Shown: positions 1 through 8,648 of the stretch, in pieces | Layout: every line of letters begins with the position of its first letter | How positions within the stretch are numbered: the stretch's first letter is position 1 | Assembly (NCBI RefSeq): GCF_045062745.1 | Contig: NZ_JBJGED010000001.1 | Location: 372,001 to 436,000 of the forward strand | Reading direction: 5' to 3' | DNA length: 64,000 nt | Source of the DNA: Paenibacillus_AA sp045062745 | GTDB lineage: Bacteria > Bacillota > Bacilli > Paenibacillales > NBRC-103111 | Made by a program: the position numbers and the translations under genes | Notes under the pieces: model-generated | Seen by the model: only the letters and a program-made list of their open reading frames with translations | What the model was told of the DNA's origin: nothing | Databases searched by the model: none

Positions 1-332
1 AGCACCCGCTCCCCGTTCAGCACGTCCAAGAGCGCCGGCAAATCTTCATTCGTCCCGCCCATAAAAATGCTCCGGCTGCCGTCCGCCATCACGCCTTCCT
101 CCAGCAATGTATCCCGATCCAGCTTGCCCATGCGGTCCATCTTCTCCAGAATGCTGCGGCGCGCCTGCAGCACCTGCATCCGGTCATGAAACCCGCGTAT
201 GAGCAAATAGCCGTCTTCCTCCATCCGCTCGCGCAAGGCCTGGACATCGTGCAACAGATCGTTCGAATCTCTCAGCTCCGTCAGATGCGGGCCGCCCATC
301 TCGAGCTCCCGGCTTCCCACCTTCATCAGCAT
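1..332 (-). CDS. Phytanoyl-CoA dioxygenase (PhyH) family protein, N-terminal part
   Basis: The reading frame runs off the left edge of the window, so only about 110 N-terminal residues are visible. The stretch EEDGYLLIRGFHDRMQVLQA and the following helix-rich segment match the start of PhyH-family Fe(II)/2-oxoglutarate dioxygenases, which hydroxylate diverse small molecules. The catalytic HxD...H residues would lie beyond the edge and cannot be checked. The start is ATG at 332, about ten bases after a GGGGGAG ribosome-binding site. It is transcribed away from the AraC regulator at 533, which is its likely controller. Confidence 0.72.
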   Translation of the reverse strand, partial: MLMKVGSRELEMGGPHLTELRDSNDLLHDVQALRERMEEDGYLLIRGFHDRMQVLQARRSILEKMDRMGKLDRDTLLEEGVMADGSRSIFMGGTNEDLPALLDVLNGERV

Positions 333-532
333 TTGTAATCCACTCCCCCACCAAGTTTATTCTACATGCTTCAGTGTAAAAGAAGCGCCGGCGGCCTTCC
401 ATGGACGGACGTTCCGCTTCCATGTAGAATCATACGACAATACACCAATATTAGGCCGATCTCGCCGGAATAGATGTATAATAGAACTACGGCCATAGCA
501 AGTCGACGAACTTTGCGGAAAGGACGTTATGG

Positions 533-1345
533 ATGACTTACGTGAATATTCCGTACAGACTGGGCGAGAGATCGGCGGCTCCCTTGTGCAGGTTCAACAC
601 CATCTGGAAGGTGGAGGCGAACCATACTTACCACTCGAAACAATCAAAAGGCTTCCATTGCCCCGGGCTGTTCCTGACGTATGAAGGTGAGGGACGCTTC
701 ACCCAAGTCCAGTCCGGCGAGTCCTACAGGCTTACCCCCGGGACCTACTTCCTTGTACAAGAAAAGACCCCCTGCACATATACGTGCCAGGAGGACGATT
801 GGAAGTTCTATTATGTGGATTTCAGCTCGCTCGATATGGTGCATTCGCTCCGGCTTCCAATCTGCGAGGTCATCGAGACCGGCGAGCTGGAGGAAGCCGT
901 CCTCCGGTGCGAGCAGTTGATCGACAATCTGATCGTTCAGCCGACCGGCTGCGCCTACACGGCCAATATCCTGCTCCAGGAGCTGCTGCTCCTCTTCGCT
1001 CGTGAGCGGCCTACTCCCGAGCCGTTCCGCCGCCGCTCCGAGATCGACAAGGCGCTCTATGCGATGCACCGCAATATCGGCGCACCGCTGGACTTGGGGG
1101 AGCTGGTGCGGAATAGCGGAATGTCGCGTACGACGTTCTTCACGCATTTCCGGGCGATGACCGGACTCTCCCCGAACGCCTACATGCTCCAGCTCAAGCT
1201 GGAATCGGCCAAAGCGTCGCTCGACACGACCAGCCTGTCGGTGAAGGAAATCGCCGCGGCGCTGCACTTCTACGATGAATTCCACTTCTCGAAGCTGTTC
1301 AAAAGCCGGTACGGGATGTCCCCTAGTGCCTATCGCCGGAGGTAG
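533..1345 (+). CDS. AraC family transcriptional regulator
   Basis: 270 residues. The N-terminal half (about 30-110) is an AraC-type sensing cupin; the C-terminal 100 residues are the double helix-turn-helix, with the diagnostic ending HFYDEFHFSKLFKSRYGMSP followed by SAYRRR. A GGAAAGGA ribosome-binding site at 517-524 favours ATG 533 over the out-of-frame ATG at 529. A TATAAT-like -10 lies at 477-482. It is divergent from the PhyH-like gene, a common AraC regulator/target arrangement, and its stop abuts the stop of the convergent IclR gene with no spacer. Effector unknown. Confidence 0.9.
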   Translation: MTYVNIPYRLGERSAAPLCRFNTIWKVEANHTYHSKQSKGFHCPGLFLTYEGEGRFTQVQSGESYRLTPGTYFLVQEKTPCTYTCQEDDWKFYYVDFSSLDMVHSLRLPICEVIETGELEEAVLRCEQLIDNLIVQPTGCAYTANILLQELLLLFARERPTPEPFRRRSEIDKALYAMHRNIGAPLDLGELVRNSGMSRTTFFTHFRAMTGLSPNAYMLQLKLESAKASLDTTSLSVKEIAAALHFYDEFHFSKLFKSRYGMSPSAYRRR

Positions 1346-2089
1346 CTACCGGACCATCTTGCCCATACGCGCCGCATATTCCATGATGATCGCGGCGTGC
1401 TCCCGCATGCGCTCGAGCGTGAACCGGTTCGACGGCCCCGACACGGCGAGCGCCGCCACGAGCTTGCGCGAGCGGCTGAAGATCGGCGCCGACACCGCCG
1501 CCGCACCCGGCTCGCGCTCCTCGACGCTCGTCGCGTAGCCGAGCCGGCGAATCTCGCCGAGCTGCCGCACGAAGACGTCGCGCTCGCCGGCATCGGCCCA
1601 GCTCAGCTCCGCGAGCAGCGCCTCTTGGTCCGCCGGCTCGGCGAAGGCGATCAGCACCTTGCTCGACGCGCCGACGCTGAGCGGCAGCCGGGCGCCGATC
1701 GGTGCGACGCGGCGGATCGCCTGGTTGCTCTGCACCGCCTGAATGCGGATCCGCTCGATCCCGTCGCGCACGTACAGGCTGACCGTTTCGCCCTCCTGGT
1801 CGCGCAGCCGCTCCATCTCGGGCAGGAGGATCGTCGCCGGGTCGTCCCCGGATTCCATATTCGCGGCCAGCTCCCAGATGCGGAAGCCGAGCCGGTATTT
1901 GTCCGTGTCTTCATTGCGAATGACGAACCCGCGGCCTTCCAGGGACGCGAGCAGCCGGTGTACCGTGCTCTTATGCAGCTCGACCTTGGCCGCAATTTCC
2001 GTAAGCGTCAGCTCGGCGGAATCCGTGAAACAGAGCATAACGTCGAGGGCGCGTTCGACCGCGCGTACGGTTAGTTTCTGATCGTCCAT
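1346..2089 (-). CDS. IclR family transcriptional regulator
   Basis: 247 residues. A winged helix-turn-helix occupies about residues 8-65 (LTEIAAKVELHKSTVHRLLA, followed by LEGRGFVIR), and the rest is the IclR ligand-binding domain with the conserved GARLPLSVGASSKVLIAF segment. IclR proteins usually act as repressors that bind small carboxylates or sugar acids. A 17-bp palindrome lies 21 bases upstream of the start, suggesting autoregulation. No clear target operon adjoins it: the next gene upstream is a superoxide dismutase on the other strand. It is distinct from the second IclR gene at 34904. Confidence 0.9.
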   Translation of the reverse strand: MDDQKLTVRAVERALDVMLCFTDSAELTLTEIAAKVELHKSTVHRLLASLEGRGFVIRNEDTDKYRLGFRIWELAANMESGDDPATILLPEMERLRDQEGETVSLYVRDGIERIRIQAVQSNQAIRRVAPIGARLPLSVGASSKVLIAFAEPADQEALLAELSWADAGERDVFVRQLGEIRRLGYATSVEEREPGAAAVSAPIFSRSRKLVAALAVSGPSNRFTLERMREHAAIIMEYAARMGKMVR

Positions 2090-2110
2090 TCTAGCTTCAC
2101 CGCCGCAATA

Positions 2111-2127
2111 GTTTCATTATATGAAAC
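2111..2127. promoter_or_regulatory. Palindromic operator candidate upstream of IclR gene
   Basis: GTTTCATTATATGAAAC has perfect 7-bp arms (GTTTCAT / ATGAAAC) around a 3-bp centre and lies 21 bases before the IclR start at 2089. Palindromes of this GTTTCA-N5-TGAAAC form are typical IclR-family sites, so autorepression is the simplest reading. It differs from the TTCCGTATACGGAA sites associated with the other IclR gene in this window. Confidence 0.6.
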
Positions 2128-2299
2128 TTGGTTTTACGTACAGTATACCTCATCGGGCGCCGTGTAGTAAAGACACGCGGGCATAGGCCAACCTGCCGAA
2201 GGAATACGTTGGTGTAGAAGGGGCATGCCGCTCTTCCCTATTATCGTCCCTATTGTCCGGAGGAATTCCTCGGTTCCGATAAAGGAGGTTTACGCCGTT

Positions 2300-3541
2300 A
2301 TGCTCTTTGTGTACGGAGCCTGGATGCCGCTGCGCGTGCTGGAGGAGATTCGCTTCTGGAAAATGCAAGAGAAGGAGCACACGGTGGTCATCCGGGAGCT
2401 CGTCCCGCAGTTGGAAGGGCAGTATACAGACAAGCTGAAGCAATGGGAAGCCGCGTTCGCGCAAACGGAAATGCAAGCCCAACGGTGGATCGAGACGGTC
2501 ATCCGTTACGGGGGGTATGCCACTCCGGCCCAATGGGAGCAAATCCGCACGCTCATGCAGAACGCCGTCGCGGAGTCCAAAGCCTTCATCCAGCTGCTGT
2601 TCTACATGCTGAGCGAGAGTCAGGCGGTGAAGCAGGTGCCTGCCGCTCCCATCGTACTCATGCACATCATCCGCGAATCCGAATACTTCCTCGGGGTGAT
2701 GCAGGCGATTCTCACCCTGCCGCCCGGCACGCAGCAGCAGCTTGCCTCTCCCCCGACTGCCGCACCGCAGCCCTATACACCCGGCGTCCCGTTAACACCT
2801 GCGCCCCCACCCGCACCAGCAGCATCCCAGACGGCTCACACGCGCCCGATTCCACCCAGCCTGACCAGCACCGGAGAAGGCGTCTGGTCAGGGGGCACCG
2901 TGACCGACTCGCGGGGCGTGCCGATCGGCGGACATACCCTCCCTCCGCTCCCCTACAACTATCAGGCGCTCGAGCCCTACATCGACGAGAAAACGATGCG
3001 CATCCACCACGACATTCATCACAAATCCTACGTGGACGGCTTGAACCAGGCGGAGCGCAAGCTGGCGGAATCCCGCGACACGGGCAATTTCGACCTGATC
3101 AAGCATTGGGAAAGAGAGCTCGCTTTCAATGGGGCGGGGCATTACTTGCACACCCTGTTCTGGAGCGTGATGAGCCCGAAGGGCGGCAAGGAGCCGAAGG
3201 GGGATCTCGCTCACCAGCTGGAGGGCGACTTCGGCAGCTTCGAAGCGTTCAAGAAGATGTTCTCCGCGGCTGCGGAGAAGGTCGAGGGCGGCGGCTGGGC
3301 CATCCTCGTCTGGTCGCCGCGCAGCGGCCGGCTGGAGATTTTACAGGCGGAGAAGCATCAAAATGGGTCACAGTGGGATGTCATCCCCTTGCTGCCGCTT
3401 GACGTCTGGGAGCACGCCTATTACCTTAAATACCAGAACAAGCGGCCGGAGTACGTGCAGGCCTGGTGGAACGTCGTGCACTGGCCTTACGTCGGCGAGC
3501 GGTTCCAGGCCGCCCGTCAATTGAAATGGCAGCCTTATTGA
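2300..3541 (+). CDS. Fe/Mn superoxide dismutase with N-terminal DUF2935-like helical domain
   Basis: 413 residues, about twice the usual 200. The start is ATG 2300, eleven bases after AAAGGAGG (2281-2288); an upstream in-frame ATG at 2225 lacks such a site. Residues 1-140 form a helical domain (VLEEIRFWKMQEKEH) that resembles DUF2935 ferritin-like proteins. Residues about 140-210 are a Pro/Ala/Thr-rich linker. The dismutase domain starts near 212 and keeps all four predicted metal ligands: His236 (IHHDIHH), His284 (LHTLFW), Asp368 and His372 (PLDVWEHAYY). The metal (Fe or Mn) cannot be told from sequence. It converts superoxide to peroxide and oxygen. A second, ordinary sodA is at 47884. No signal peptide is evident. 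Confidence 0.88.
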   Translation: MLFVYGAWMPLRVLEEIRFWKMQEKEHTVVIRELVPQLEGQYTDKLKQWEAAFAQTEMQAQRWIETVIRYGGYATPAQWEQIRTLMQNAVAESKAFIQLLFYMLSESQAVKQVPAAPIVLMHIIRESEYFLGVMQAILTLPPGTQQQLASPPTAAPQPYTPGVPLTPAPPPAPAASQTAHTRPIPPSLTSTGEGVWSGGTVTDSRGVPIGGHTLPPLPYNYQALEPYIDEKTMRIHHDIHHKSYVDGLNQAERKLAESRDTGNFDLIKHWERELAFNGAGHYLHTLFWSVMSPKGGKEPKGDLAHQLEGDFGSFEAFKKMFSAAAEKVEGGGWAILVWSPRSGRLEILQAEKHQNGSQWDVIPLLPLDVWEHAYYLKYQNKRPEYVQAWWNVVHWPYVGERFQAARQLKWQPY

Positions 3542-3557
3542 ACATAAGGCTGCCATT
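3525..3557. terminator. Bidirectional terminator-like hairpin overlapping the SOD stop codon
   Basis: AATGGCAGCCTTA (3525-3537) and TAAGGCTGCCATT (3545-3557) form a perfect 13-bp stem with a 7-base loop. The left arm includes the last codons of the dismutase gene. It separates the convergent SOD and TspO-like genes. The following T-tract is weak. Confidence 0.65.
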
Positions 3558-3573
3558 CTTCCTACTCACACAA

Positions 3574-4308
3574 TTACCGAACCAGCTTGCGCAGCAAACT
3601 CAGGGCGTAGACGAACAGCGACGCGGCGAGCAGCCAGGCGGCGAGCTTAATGCTGCCGGAGACGCGCACGGACGCCCCGATCGCGATGAACGCCCAGACG
3701 AAGACGGCGATGTACGCCGGGTCTACATAGCGGCCGCCGACGAGCACCGCCAGTAAAGTCGCCGCCACCAGCATAATAAGCGTCCAGATTTCGGGGGACA
3801 AGCCCCAGCCGGACCAGTCGTTGGCATAGAGCACCACCGCCACGTTCACGAGCGTCGCCACGGTCATCCAACCCAGATACAAGCTGAAGGGAAGCTGGAC
3901 GAACCATTGCGCCGGTGCCCCGCCCGAGGAGGAACGCGTGCTGATATAGACGACGAACAAGGTGGTGAGCAAGCCGAACATGATGAACACGCTGGATTCG
4001 ATGAACAAATAATGCCACAGCACGATCCAGACCGCATTAAACGCGCAGCTGACGATGAACCAAGGTCCTGTCGCATCGGGTCTAGGCTCCTTGTTCTTCG
4101 CCGGCATCAGCTGATAAATAACAAAGCATCCGAGCAAAGCGTAGATTAGTCCCCAAATCGCATTCGCGTAAGGCGCGGGCATGATGAGCACCGGGAACAT
4201 CGCGGAGATCTCCCCGGTAGACCGTCCTCCCAAGGGCAGCGAATCCGCCAGCCATCCTACCGCCAGCACCATAGCCAGCGCGCCTGCATTCCACCAACGA
4301 AGCTGCAT
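3574..4308 (-). CDS. TspO/MBR-related tryptophan-rich membrane protein
   Basis: 244 residues with about seven hydrophobic segments and many Trp residues (YANAIWGLIYALLGC, FNAVWIVLWHYLFIE, FSLYLGWMTVATLVNV). This pattern, including the conserved NAxW segment after helix 3, is that of TspO-related tryptophan-rich sensory proteins, but with extra C-terminal helices compared with the five-helix TspO core (about 160 residues). TspO proteins bind porphyrins or other small hydrophobic ligands in the membrane; the role here is unknown. The ATG at 4308 follows AAGGAGG. It lies 89 bp downstream of the Gfo/Idh gene on the same strand. Confidence 0.7.
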   Translation of the reverse strand: MQLRWWNAGALAMVLAVGWLADSLPLGGRSTGEISAMFPVLIMPAPYANAIWGLIYALLGCFVIYQLMPAKNKEPRPDATGPWFIVSCAFNAVWIVLWHYLFIESSVFIMFGLLTTLFVVYISTRSSSGGAPAQWFVQLPFSLYLGWMTVATLVNVAVVLYANDWSGWGLSPEIWTLIMLVAATLLAVLVGGRYVDPAYIAVFVWAFIAIGASVRVSGSIKLAAWLLAASLFVYALSLLRKLVR

Positions 4309-4397
4309 GCGTCCATCCCTCCTTCATATCGTTAGAATCGGTACGAATGACGTACCTGCTTATCCTAACTATATGCAGGGGATGTCCCGAATTAGTA

Positions 4398-5465
4398 TTA
4401 AGCTTTGCGCACGACGGCCGGCCGCCAGTCCTCATCGAGCCCCAGTCCCCGAAGATCGGCTACCGTATGGTTCTCCTCCGCCTCGTACAGACGCCAGATC
4501 ACCCGCAAGCCCTGCAGGCTGGTCGGACCGTCCGTGAGCGGCACCGTGCCGTTCCGGATGCAATCCAGGAAGTGCTGGATTTCGTAATGCGTGTTTTTGC
4601 CGTCCAGAGGCACCTCCATGAGCAGCTCGGTCTTCGAGTTGGTGTCCATGTTCGCTTTCTCCGGCAGCAGACCCGTATGCGCGTAGAGCTTGCCTGCGCT
4701 GATGTTCGCCTCCAGCATCCCGCCGGTGCAATGAGCGTGGAAGCTGTAGCCGAGCCGAGTCCCTCGAGCGCCCCAAGTGCCGAAATGATAGCCGAGCGAA
4801 CCGTTCTCGAATTCGATCGTCACATTGCTCGTGCCTTCCTTCTCCATCCACGGCGTGCCCCGATTCGTGCCCATATGCGTTCCCCGCACCGGACGGCCCA
4901 TCATCCACAGCATGATGTCCACATAGTGGCAGCCATGGCTGAAGAATTGCCCGCCGCCCAGCCGCTCGGCGGAAAGCGCCCAATGTCCGTCGTAGTAGCG
5001 GGTGAATTGCTCCGTCCAGATGGACAACTGGAAGATGTCGCCGTAAGCTTTCGTATCGATCAGGTCCTTCATCTTCAGGATCATGGGCCAGAACCGGACC
5101 GGATAGGCGGTCATGAGAATTTTCCCGGACTCCTCCGACTGCCGGATCAGGTCGAGCACTTCCGCCTCCGAGTTCGCCATCGGCTTCTCCATGAGGACGT
5201 GCTTGCCCGCCTTCAGGCACGTCATCCCTACTTCGTAATGAAGGTCGTGGGGAAGGACAACGAGCACCGCATCCACATCATCCAGCAGCTCACGGTAATC
5301 CGTCACCGCCCGCGCCCCCAAGAGCTCGGCTGCCTGCTGGGCCCGCTCCGGCACGATATCACATACCGCCGTTACCGTCATTTGCTCCATCAACTCGCCA
5401 TAGCCGCGGAAGTGCGAACCCGCCATCCCGCCGCAGCCGATTATCCCCATTCTAATTTTGTCCAT
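4398..5465 (-). CDS. Gfo/Idh/MocA family NAD(P)-dependent oxidoreductase
   Basis: 355 residues. The Rossmann motif GIIGCGGMAG is at 7-16, the family EKP motif at 93-95 (LMEKPM), and the catalytic H-x-x-D at His180/Asp183 (SHGCHYVD). The enzyme should oxidise a sugar or cyclitol hydroxyl with NAD(P). It lies directly downstream of a close paralogue (5516) on the same strand, 50 bp apart, and both are likely co-transcribed from the 6.6 kb region, where an AraC regulator diverges. Substrate unknown. Unlike its neighbour it keeps all expected catalytic residues. Confidence 0.88.
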   Translation of the reverse strand: MDKIRMGIIGCGGMAGSHFRGYGELMEQMTVTAVCDIVPERAQQAAELLGARAVTDYRELLDDVDAVLVVLPHDLHYEVGMTCLKAGKHVLMEKPMANSEAEVLDLIRQSEESGKILMTAYPVRFWPMILKMKDLIDTKAYGDIFQLSIWTEQFTRYYDGHWALSAERLGGGQFFSHGCHYVDIMLWMMGRPVRGTHMGTNRGTPWMEKEGTSNVTIEFENGSLGYHFGTWGARGTRLGYSFHAHCTGGMLEANISAGKLYAHTGLLPEKANMDTNSKTELLMEVPLDGKNTHYEIQHFLDCIRNGTVPLTDGPTSLQGLRVIWRLYEAEENHTVADLRGLGLDEDWRPAVVRKA

Positions 5466-5515
5466 TGTGCTTTCCCTCTCCTTTTAGAAAATGTCAATGC
5501 ATCAGCGTCGATCGG

Positions 5516-6604
5516 TTATCGCGAAATCCCGAAATGCCGCACCGGCACCCGGCTCCAATCCTCCTCCAGCCCCAGGCCGCGCAAATCCGCCACACACCGC
5601 TCGGCCTCGGCTTCATACAGTCTCCAGATGACCCGCAGCCCTTGCAGGCTGCCGGCCGCACCGGCGTCGGGTTCCTTCCCTAGCTCGATACAGTCGAGGA
5701 AATGACGGAGCGCATCATGCAGGAGCCGCTTGTCTTCCTGTACTTCCATCAACAGCTCGCATTGCGGCGCCGACGGCTTGCCGTCATCGCTGGCCGGACG
5801 CCCTCTCGTATGCGCATACAATCGGCGCCGGGTCAGATCGAGCTCGAGCAGCCCTTCCGTGCAGTGCGCGTGGATCGAGAAGCCGAGCCGCGTTCCTCTC
5901 GCGCCCGCCGTCCCGAAGTGCATCCCGATCGCGCCGCTCTCGAATCGGATCGAGACGTTGCTCGTCCCCTCGCGTTCCATCCAGGGCGTCCCAAGGCGTG
6001 TTCCCATGTGCGTGCCGCATACAGGCTTGCCTAGCAGCGTGAGCAGGAGGTCGATGTACGGGAGGCCTTGGCCGAACAACAGCCCTCCTCCCAGCCCTTC
6101 CGAAGGCCGGCCGGTCCATTGACCTAGACCCTGGCCGATGTGGTGCTCGGCAAAGCTCGAGATTTGGAATACGTCGCCGTATGCCGTCTCTTCGAGCAAT
6201 GCCTTCAACCTGACCAGAAGCGGATCGAATCGGATCGGATTAGCGGTCATGAGCACCGCGCCCCGGCTCCGTGAAGCATACAGCAGATCGAGGCATTGCT
6301 GCTCCGTGACGGCGAGCGGCTGCTCCATCAGGACGTGCTTGCCGGCCTCCAGGAACGTCATTGCGGCCGGATAATGAAGGTCGTGAGGCAGTGCGACCAT
6401 CACGGCGTCTACATGGTCTAGCAAGCTCCGGTAGTCGGTGTCCGCATAGCCGGCGCCAAGCCGCCGCGCCGCTCCGGCCGCCTGATCCGCATCCGGATCA
6501 CAGACGGCCGTCACGCTCATACGCGCGCTCAGCTCTTCCCAGCGTGCCGCGTGCGGGCCTGCCCAGCCGCCGCAGCCGAGGATGCCTATCCGGAGCTTGC
6601 TCAA
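5516..6604 (-). CDS. Gfo/Idh/MocA family protein with degenerate active site
   Basis: 362 residues, clearly paralogous to the neighbour at 4398 (shared DHVDAV...LPHDLHY, GTSNVSIRFE, RGTRLGFSIHAHCT, GLRVIWRLYEAE). The Rossmann glycines are present (GILGCGGWAG), but EKP is EQP at residues 94-96 and the H-x-x-D motif is PYID (FGQGLPYID), so both the usual catalytic Lys and His are missing. The protein may bind cofactor without catalysing the normal hydride transfer, or use a different chemistry. It is the first gene of a two-gene operon divergent from the AraC regulator at 6722. Confidence 0.83.
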   Translation of the reverse strand: MSKLRIGILGCGGWAGPHAARWEELSARMSVTAVCDPDADQAAGAARRLGAGYADTDYRSLLDHVDAVMVALPHDLHYPAAMTFLEAGKHVLMEQPLAVTEQQCLDLLYASRSRGAVLMTANPIRFDPLLVRLKALLEETAYGDVFQISSFAEHHIGQGLGQWTGRPSEGLGGGLLFGQGLPYIDLLLTLLGKPVCGTHMGTRLGTPWMEREGTSNVSIRFESGAIGMHFGTAGARGTRLGFSIHAHCTEGLLELDLTRRRLYAHTRGRPASDDGKPSAPQCELLMEVQEDKRLLHDALRHFLDCIELGKEPDAGAAGSLQGLRVIWRLYEAEAERCVADLRGLGLEEDWSRVPVRHFGISR

Positions 6605-6658
6605 TTCGGTCCTCCCCTTTCTGCAATCTGTGATAATATTAGAATAAAAAAAGCGGAC

Positions 6659-6672
6659 GCAAATGTATTTGC
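6659..6672. promoter_or_regulatory. Palindrome in the divergent Gfo/Idh-AraC intergenic region
   Basis: GCAAATGTATTTGC is a 14-bp palindrome (arms GCAAAT / ATTTGC) between the two divergent genes, 55 bp upstream of the oxidoreductase start and 50 bp upstream of the AraC start. The position fits an operator controlling one or both promoters. No binding protein can be named. Confidence 0.4.
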
Positions 6673-6721
6673 TCTATCGGTTCTTTAATTTGTCGGATCG
6701 GTGCGGAAAGGGGCGGGGATC

Positions 6722-7675
6722 ATGGAGTATGTACGGTTGGAGCTGCGGGATGAGCTGGTCGTTCGCCGGTTGATCTCTTTCTCGTATAAGGAGCTGTCGA
6801 ACGATTATTCCCACCAGGGGGAGAGCCACGACTTCTGGGAATTCGCCTATCTCGACAAAGGGGAAGTCTGGATCACGACCGAGACCGGCGAGCATGCGCT
6901 AAACCAAGGGGACCTCGTCTTCTATCGGCCCAACGAATTCCATAGCTTGCGCACGAATCGCGTGACCGCTCCGAACTTGTTCATCGTCGCGTTTGATTGT
7001 TATTCGCCTGTGATGGACCTATTCGGGGGCCGGGTGTTCGCTCTCGGCGAAGAGGAACGGCGGCTCATCGCTCTCCTGATCGAGGAGGGGAGCCGGGTAT
7101 TCGACCGGCCCATACAGGCTCCGCGTGTCGAGGCGCTTCGCCGGGCCGAGCATGTGCCGTTCGGCGCGGAGCAGCTCCTTCGGCTGTATCTGGAGACGCT
7201 CTTGATCTTGCTCGCGCGCAAGAGCTCCAGCCGGGAGATCGCCGCCCCGGCGAAGCTGCCCTCCCTGCTGCAGCATAACAAGGACAGCGAGCTGTCGGAG
7301 CGCGTGACCGCCTACATGCAGGCGCACCTCGCGGACGAGCTCACGATCGATCTCCTGTGCGCCGAGTTCTCGGTCGGCAAATCTCAGCTCAAGAAAGCAT
7401 TCAAATCGTCGCACGGTGCCGGCGTCATGGAGACGTTCGCCGAGATGAAGATGTGGGCGGCCAAGACGATGATTCGGGAGACGTCCTTCAACTTGACGGA
7501 GATCGGGGAGCGGCTGGGGTACAACAGCATTCACTCGTTCTCCAAAGCGTTCAAGAAAGCAACGGGTATGACCCCCTCCGAATATACTCGCAGCGCGAAG
7601 GCGCTAGCCCGAACCCCGGCCCGAAGCAGGCTGGACGCCGAGCCGCCGGAGCCGTTCGAGAGCGATTATTGTTAG
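6722..7675 (+). CDS. AraC family transcriptional regulator
   Basis: 318 residues from ATG 6722, preceded by GGAAAGGGGCGGGG; a GTG at 6701 is in frame but would overlap that site. The N-terminal cupin (about 20-100) includes HDFWEFAYLDKGEVWITTE and the proline-rich turn YRPNEFHSL. The C-terminal double helix-turn-helix ends with SIHSFSKAFKKATGMTPSEY. It is divergent from the two Gfo/Idh genes and probably controls them. A strong terminator separates it from folE. Confidence 0.9.
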   Translation: MEYVRLELRDELVVRRLISFSYKELSNDYSHQGESHDFWEFAYLDKGEVWITTETGEHALNQGDLVFYRPNEFHSLRTNRVTAPNLFIVAFDCYSPVMDLFGGRVFALGEEERRLIALLIEEGSRVFDRPIQAPRVEALRRAEHVPFGAEQLLRLYLETLLILLARKSSSREIAAPAKLPSLLQHNKDSELSERVTAYMQAHLADELTIDLLCAEFSVGKSQLKKAFKSSHGAGVMETFAEMKMWAAKTMIRETSFNLTEIGERLGYNSIHSFSKAFKKATGMTPSEYTRSAKALARTPARSRLDAEPPEPFESDYC

Positions 7676-7682
7676 GTGCCAA

Positions 7683-7722
7683 AAGAGTCCGGACGTTCGC
7701 GCGTGCGCGAATCCGGACTCTT
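7683..7722. terminator. Strong bidirectional terminator between araC and folE
   Basis: AAGAGTCCGGA (7683-7693) pairs with TCCGGACTCTT (7712-7722), and the loop contains a second perfect stem, TTCGCGC / GCGCGAA. The result is a long nested hairpin between the convergent genes ending at 7675 and 7734. Confidence 0.8.
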
Positions 7723-7733
7723 CTTAAGTTTGA

Positions 7734-8327
7734 TTATGATTTGATCAGAGCCATGAATTCCGACCGGAGCGCGGAATCCTTGCGGAACTGCCCGCGTACG
7801 CCCGACGTGACCGTCTTGCTCCCCGGCTTCTTCACCCCGCGGGAGCACATGCACAGATGCTCGCCCTCCACAACGACCATGACGCCCTGCGGCTTCAGCA
7901 CGCGGTCGAGGATGTCGGCGATCTCCGAGGTGATGCGCTCCTGCACCTGCAGCTTGCGCGTCACCGCTTCCACCAGGCGGGCGAACTTGCTGAGCCCGGC
8001 GATTTTGCCGCTCGGCAAGTAGCCGACATGGATTTTGCCGAAGAACGGCGCCATATGGTGCTCGCACTGGCTGTAGTACACGATATCCTTGATGATCACG
8101 AGCTCCTCGTGCCGTTCGTCGAACGTCACGCCTAACGCGTCTTCGGGATTCACACTATAGCCCGCGAAGATTTCCTCATACATGCGGGTAACCCGAGCCG
8201 GCGTGTCCTGCAAGCCTTCCCGATCCACGTCTTCTCCAATTAGCCGGAGGATTTCTCTGATGTGGTGTTCAATCTGTTCGCGGTTCTCTCCTACCTGGCG
8301 GTTTGTATACTCTTTTAACCCTGCCAT
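7734..8327 (-). CDS. folE: GTP cyclohydrolase I
   Basis: 197 residues, full length for FolE. It converts GTP to 7,8-dihydroneopterin triphosphate, the first step of tetrahydrofolate synthesis, and also feeds queuosine synthesis. Predicted zinc ligands are Cys88 and His91 in SQCEHHM and Cys159 in EHLCMCSRG; the GLSKFARLVE helix and the VKKPGSKTVTSG substrate loop are intact. It sits 12 bp downstream of the yneF-like gene. queG, which acts late in queuosine synthesis, lies 1.4 kb upstream on the same strand. Confidence 0.96.
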   Translation of the reverse strand: MAGLKEYTNRQVGENREQIEHHIREILRLIGEDVDREGLQDTPARVTRMYEEIFAGYSVNPEDALGVTFDERHEELVIIKDIVYYSQCEHHMAPFFGKIHVGYLPSGKIAGLSKFARLVEAVTRKLQVQERITSEIADILDRVLKPQGVMVVVEGEHLCMCSRGVKKPGSKTVTSGVRGQFRKDSALRSEFMALIKS

Positions 8328-8339
8328 GTCCGCTCCTTT

Positions 8340-8549
8340 TCACTTCCACTTTTGGTTTTTCATCATATTCTGAACTTTGTTCATTTGTTGCTTATTCAAG
8401 TTATAGCCCATCTTCTTGGCCATCTGCTGCAGCATCTCCGGGTTGCTCTGCATTTGCTCCATCTGGCGGCGCAGGTAGAACACTCCGAAGAAGAAGCCTC
8501 CTACTAGCCCTACTATCAAGGTCAAGATAGGGATAATCCAGCTCCACAT
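8340..8549 (-). CDS. yneF: UPF0154 (YneF-like) small membrane protein
   Basis: 69 residues: one N-terminal membrane helix (about 3-27) with the GGFFFG glycine pattern, then the conserved UPF0154 cytoplasmic segment NPEMLQQMAKKMGYNLNKQQ. Function is unknown across the family, though it is widespread in Bacillota. It overlaps nothing and precedes folE by 12 bp, so read-through is likely. Confidence 0.88.
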   Translation of the reverse strand: MWSWIIPILTLIVGLVGGFFFGVFYLRRQMEQMQSNPEMLQQMAKKMGYNLNKQQMNKVQNMMKNQKWK

Positions 8550-8648
8550 ATGATCCGGTCACCTCATCAAGTTTACAATATTTGAAAGCCACTCCCACAT
8601 CATAGCATTTCCGCTTCCGGCATTCAACGCGACGCGGGACGGGGGACT

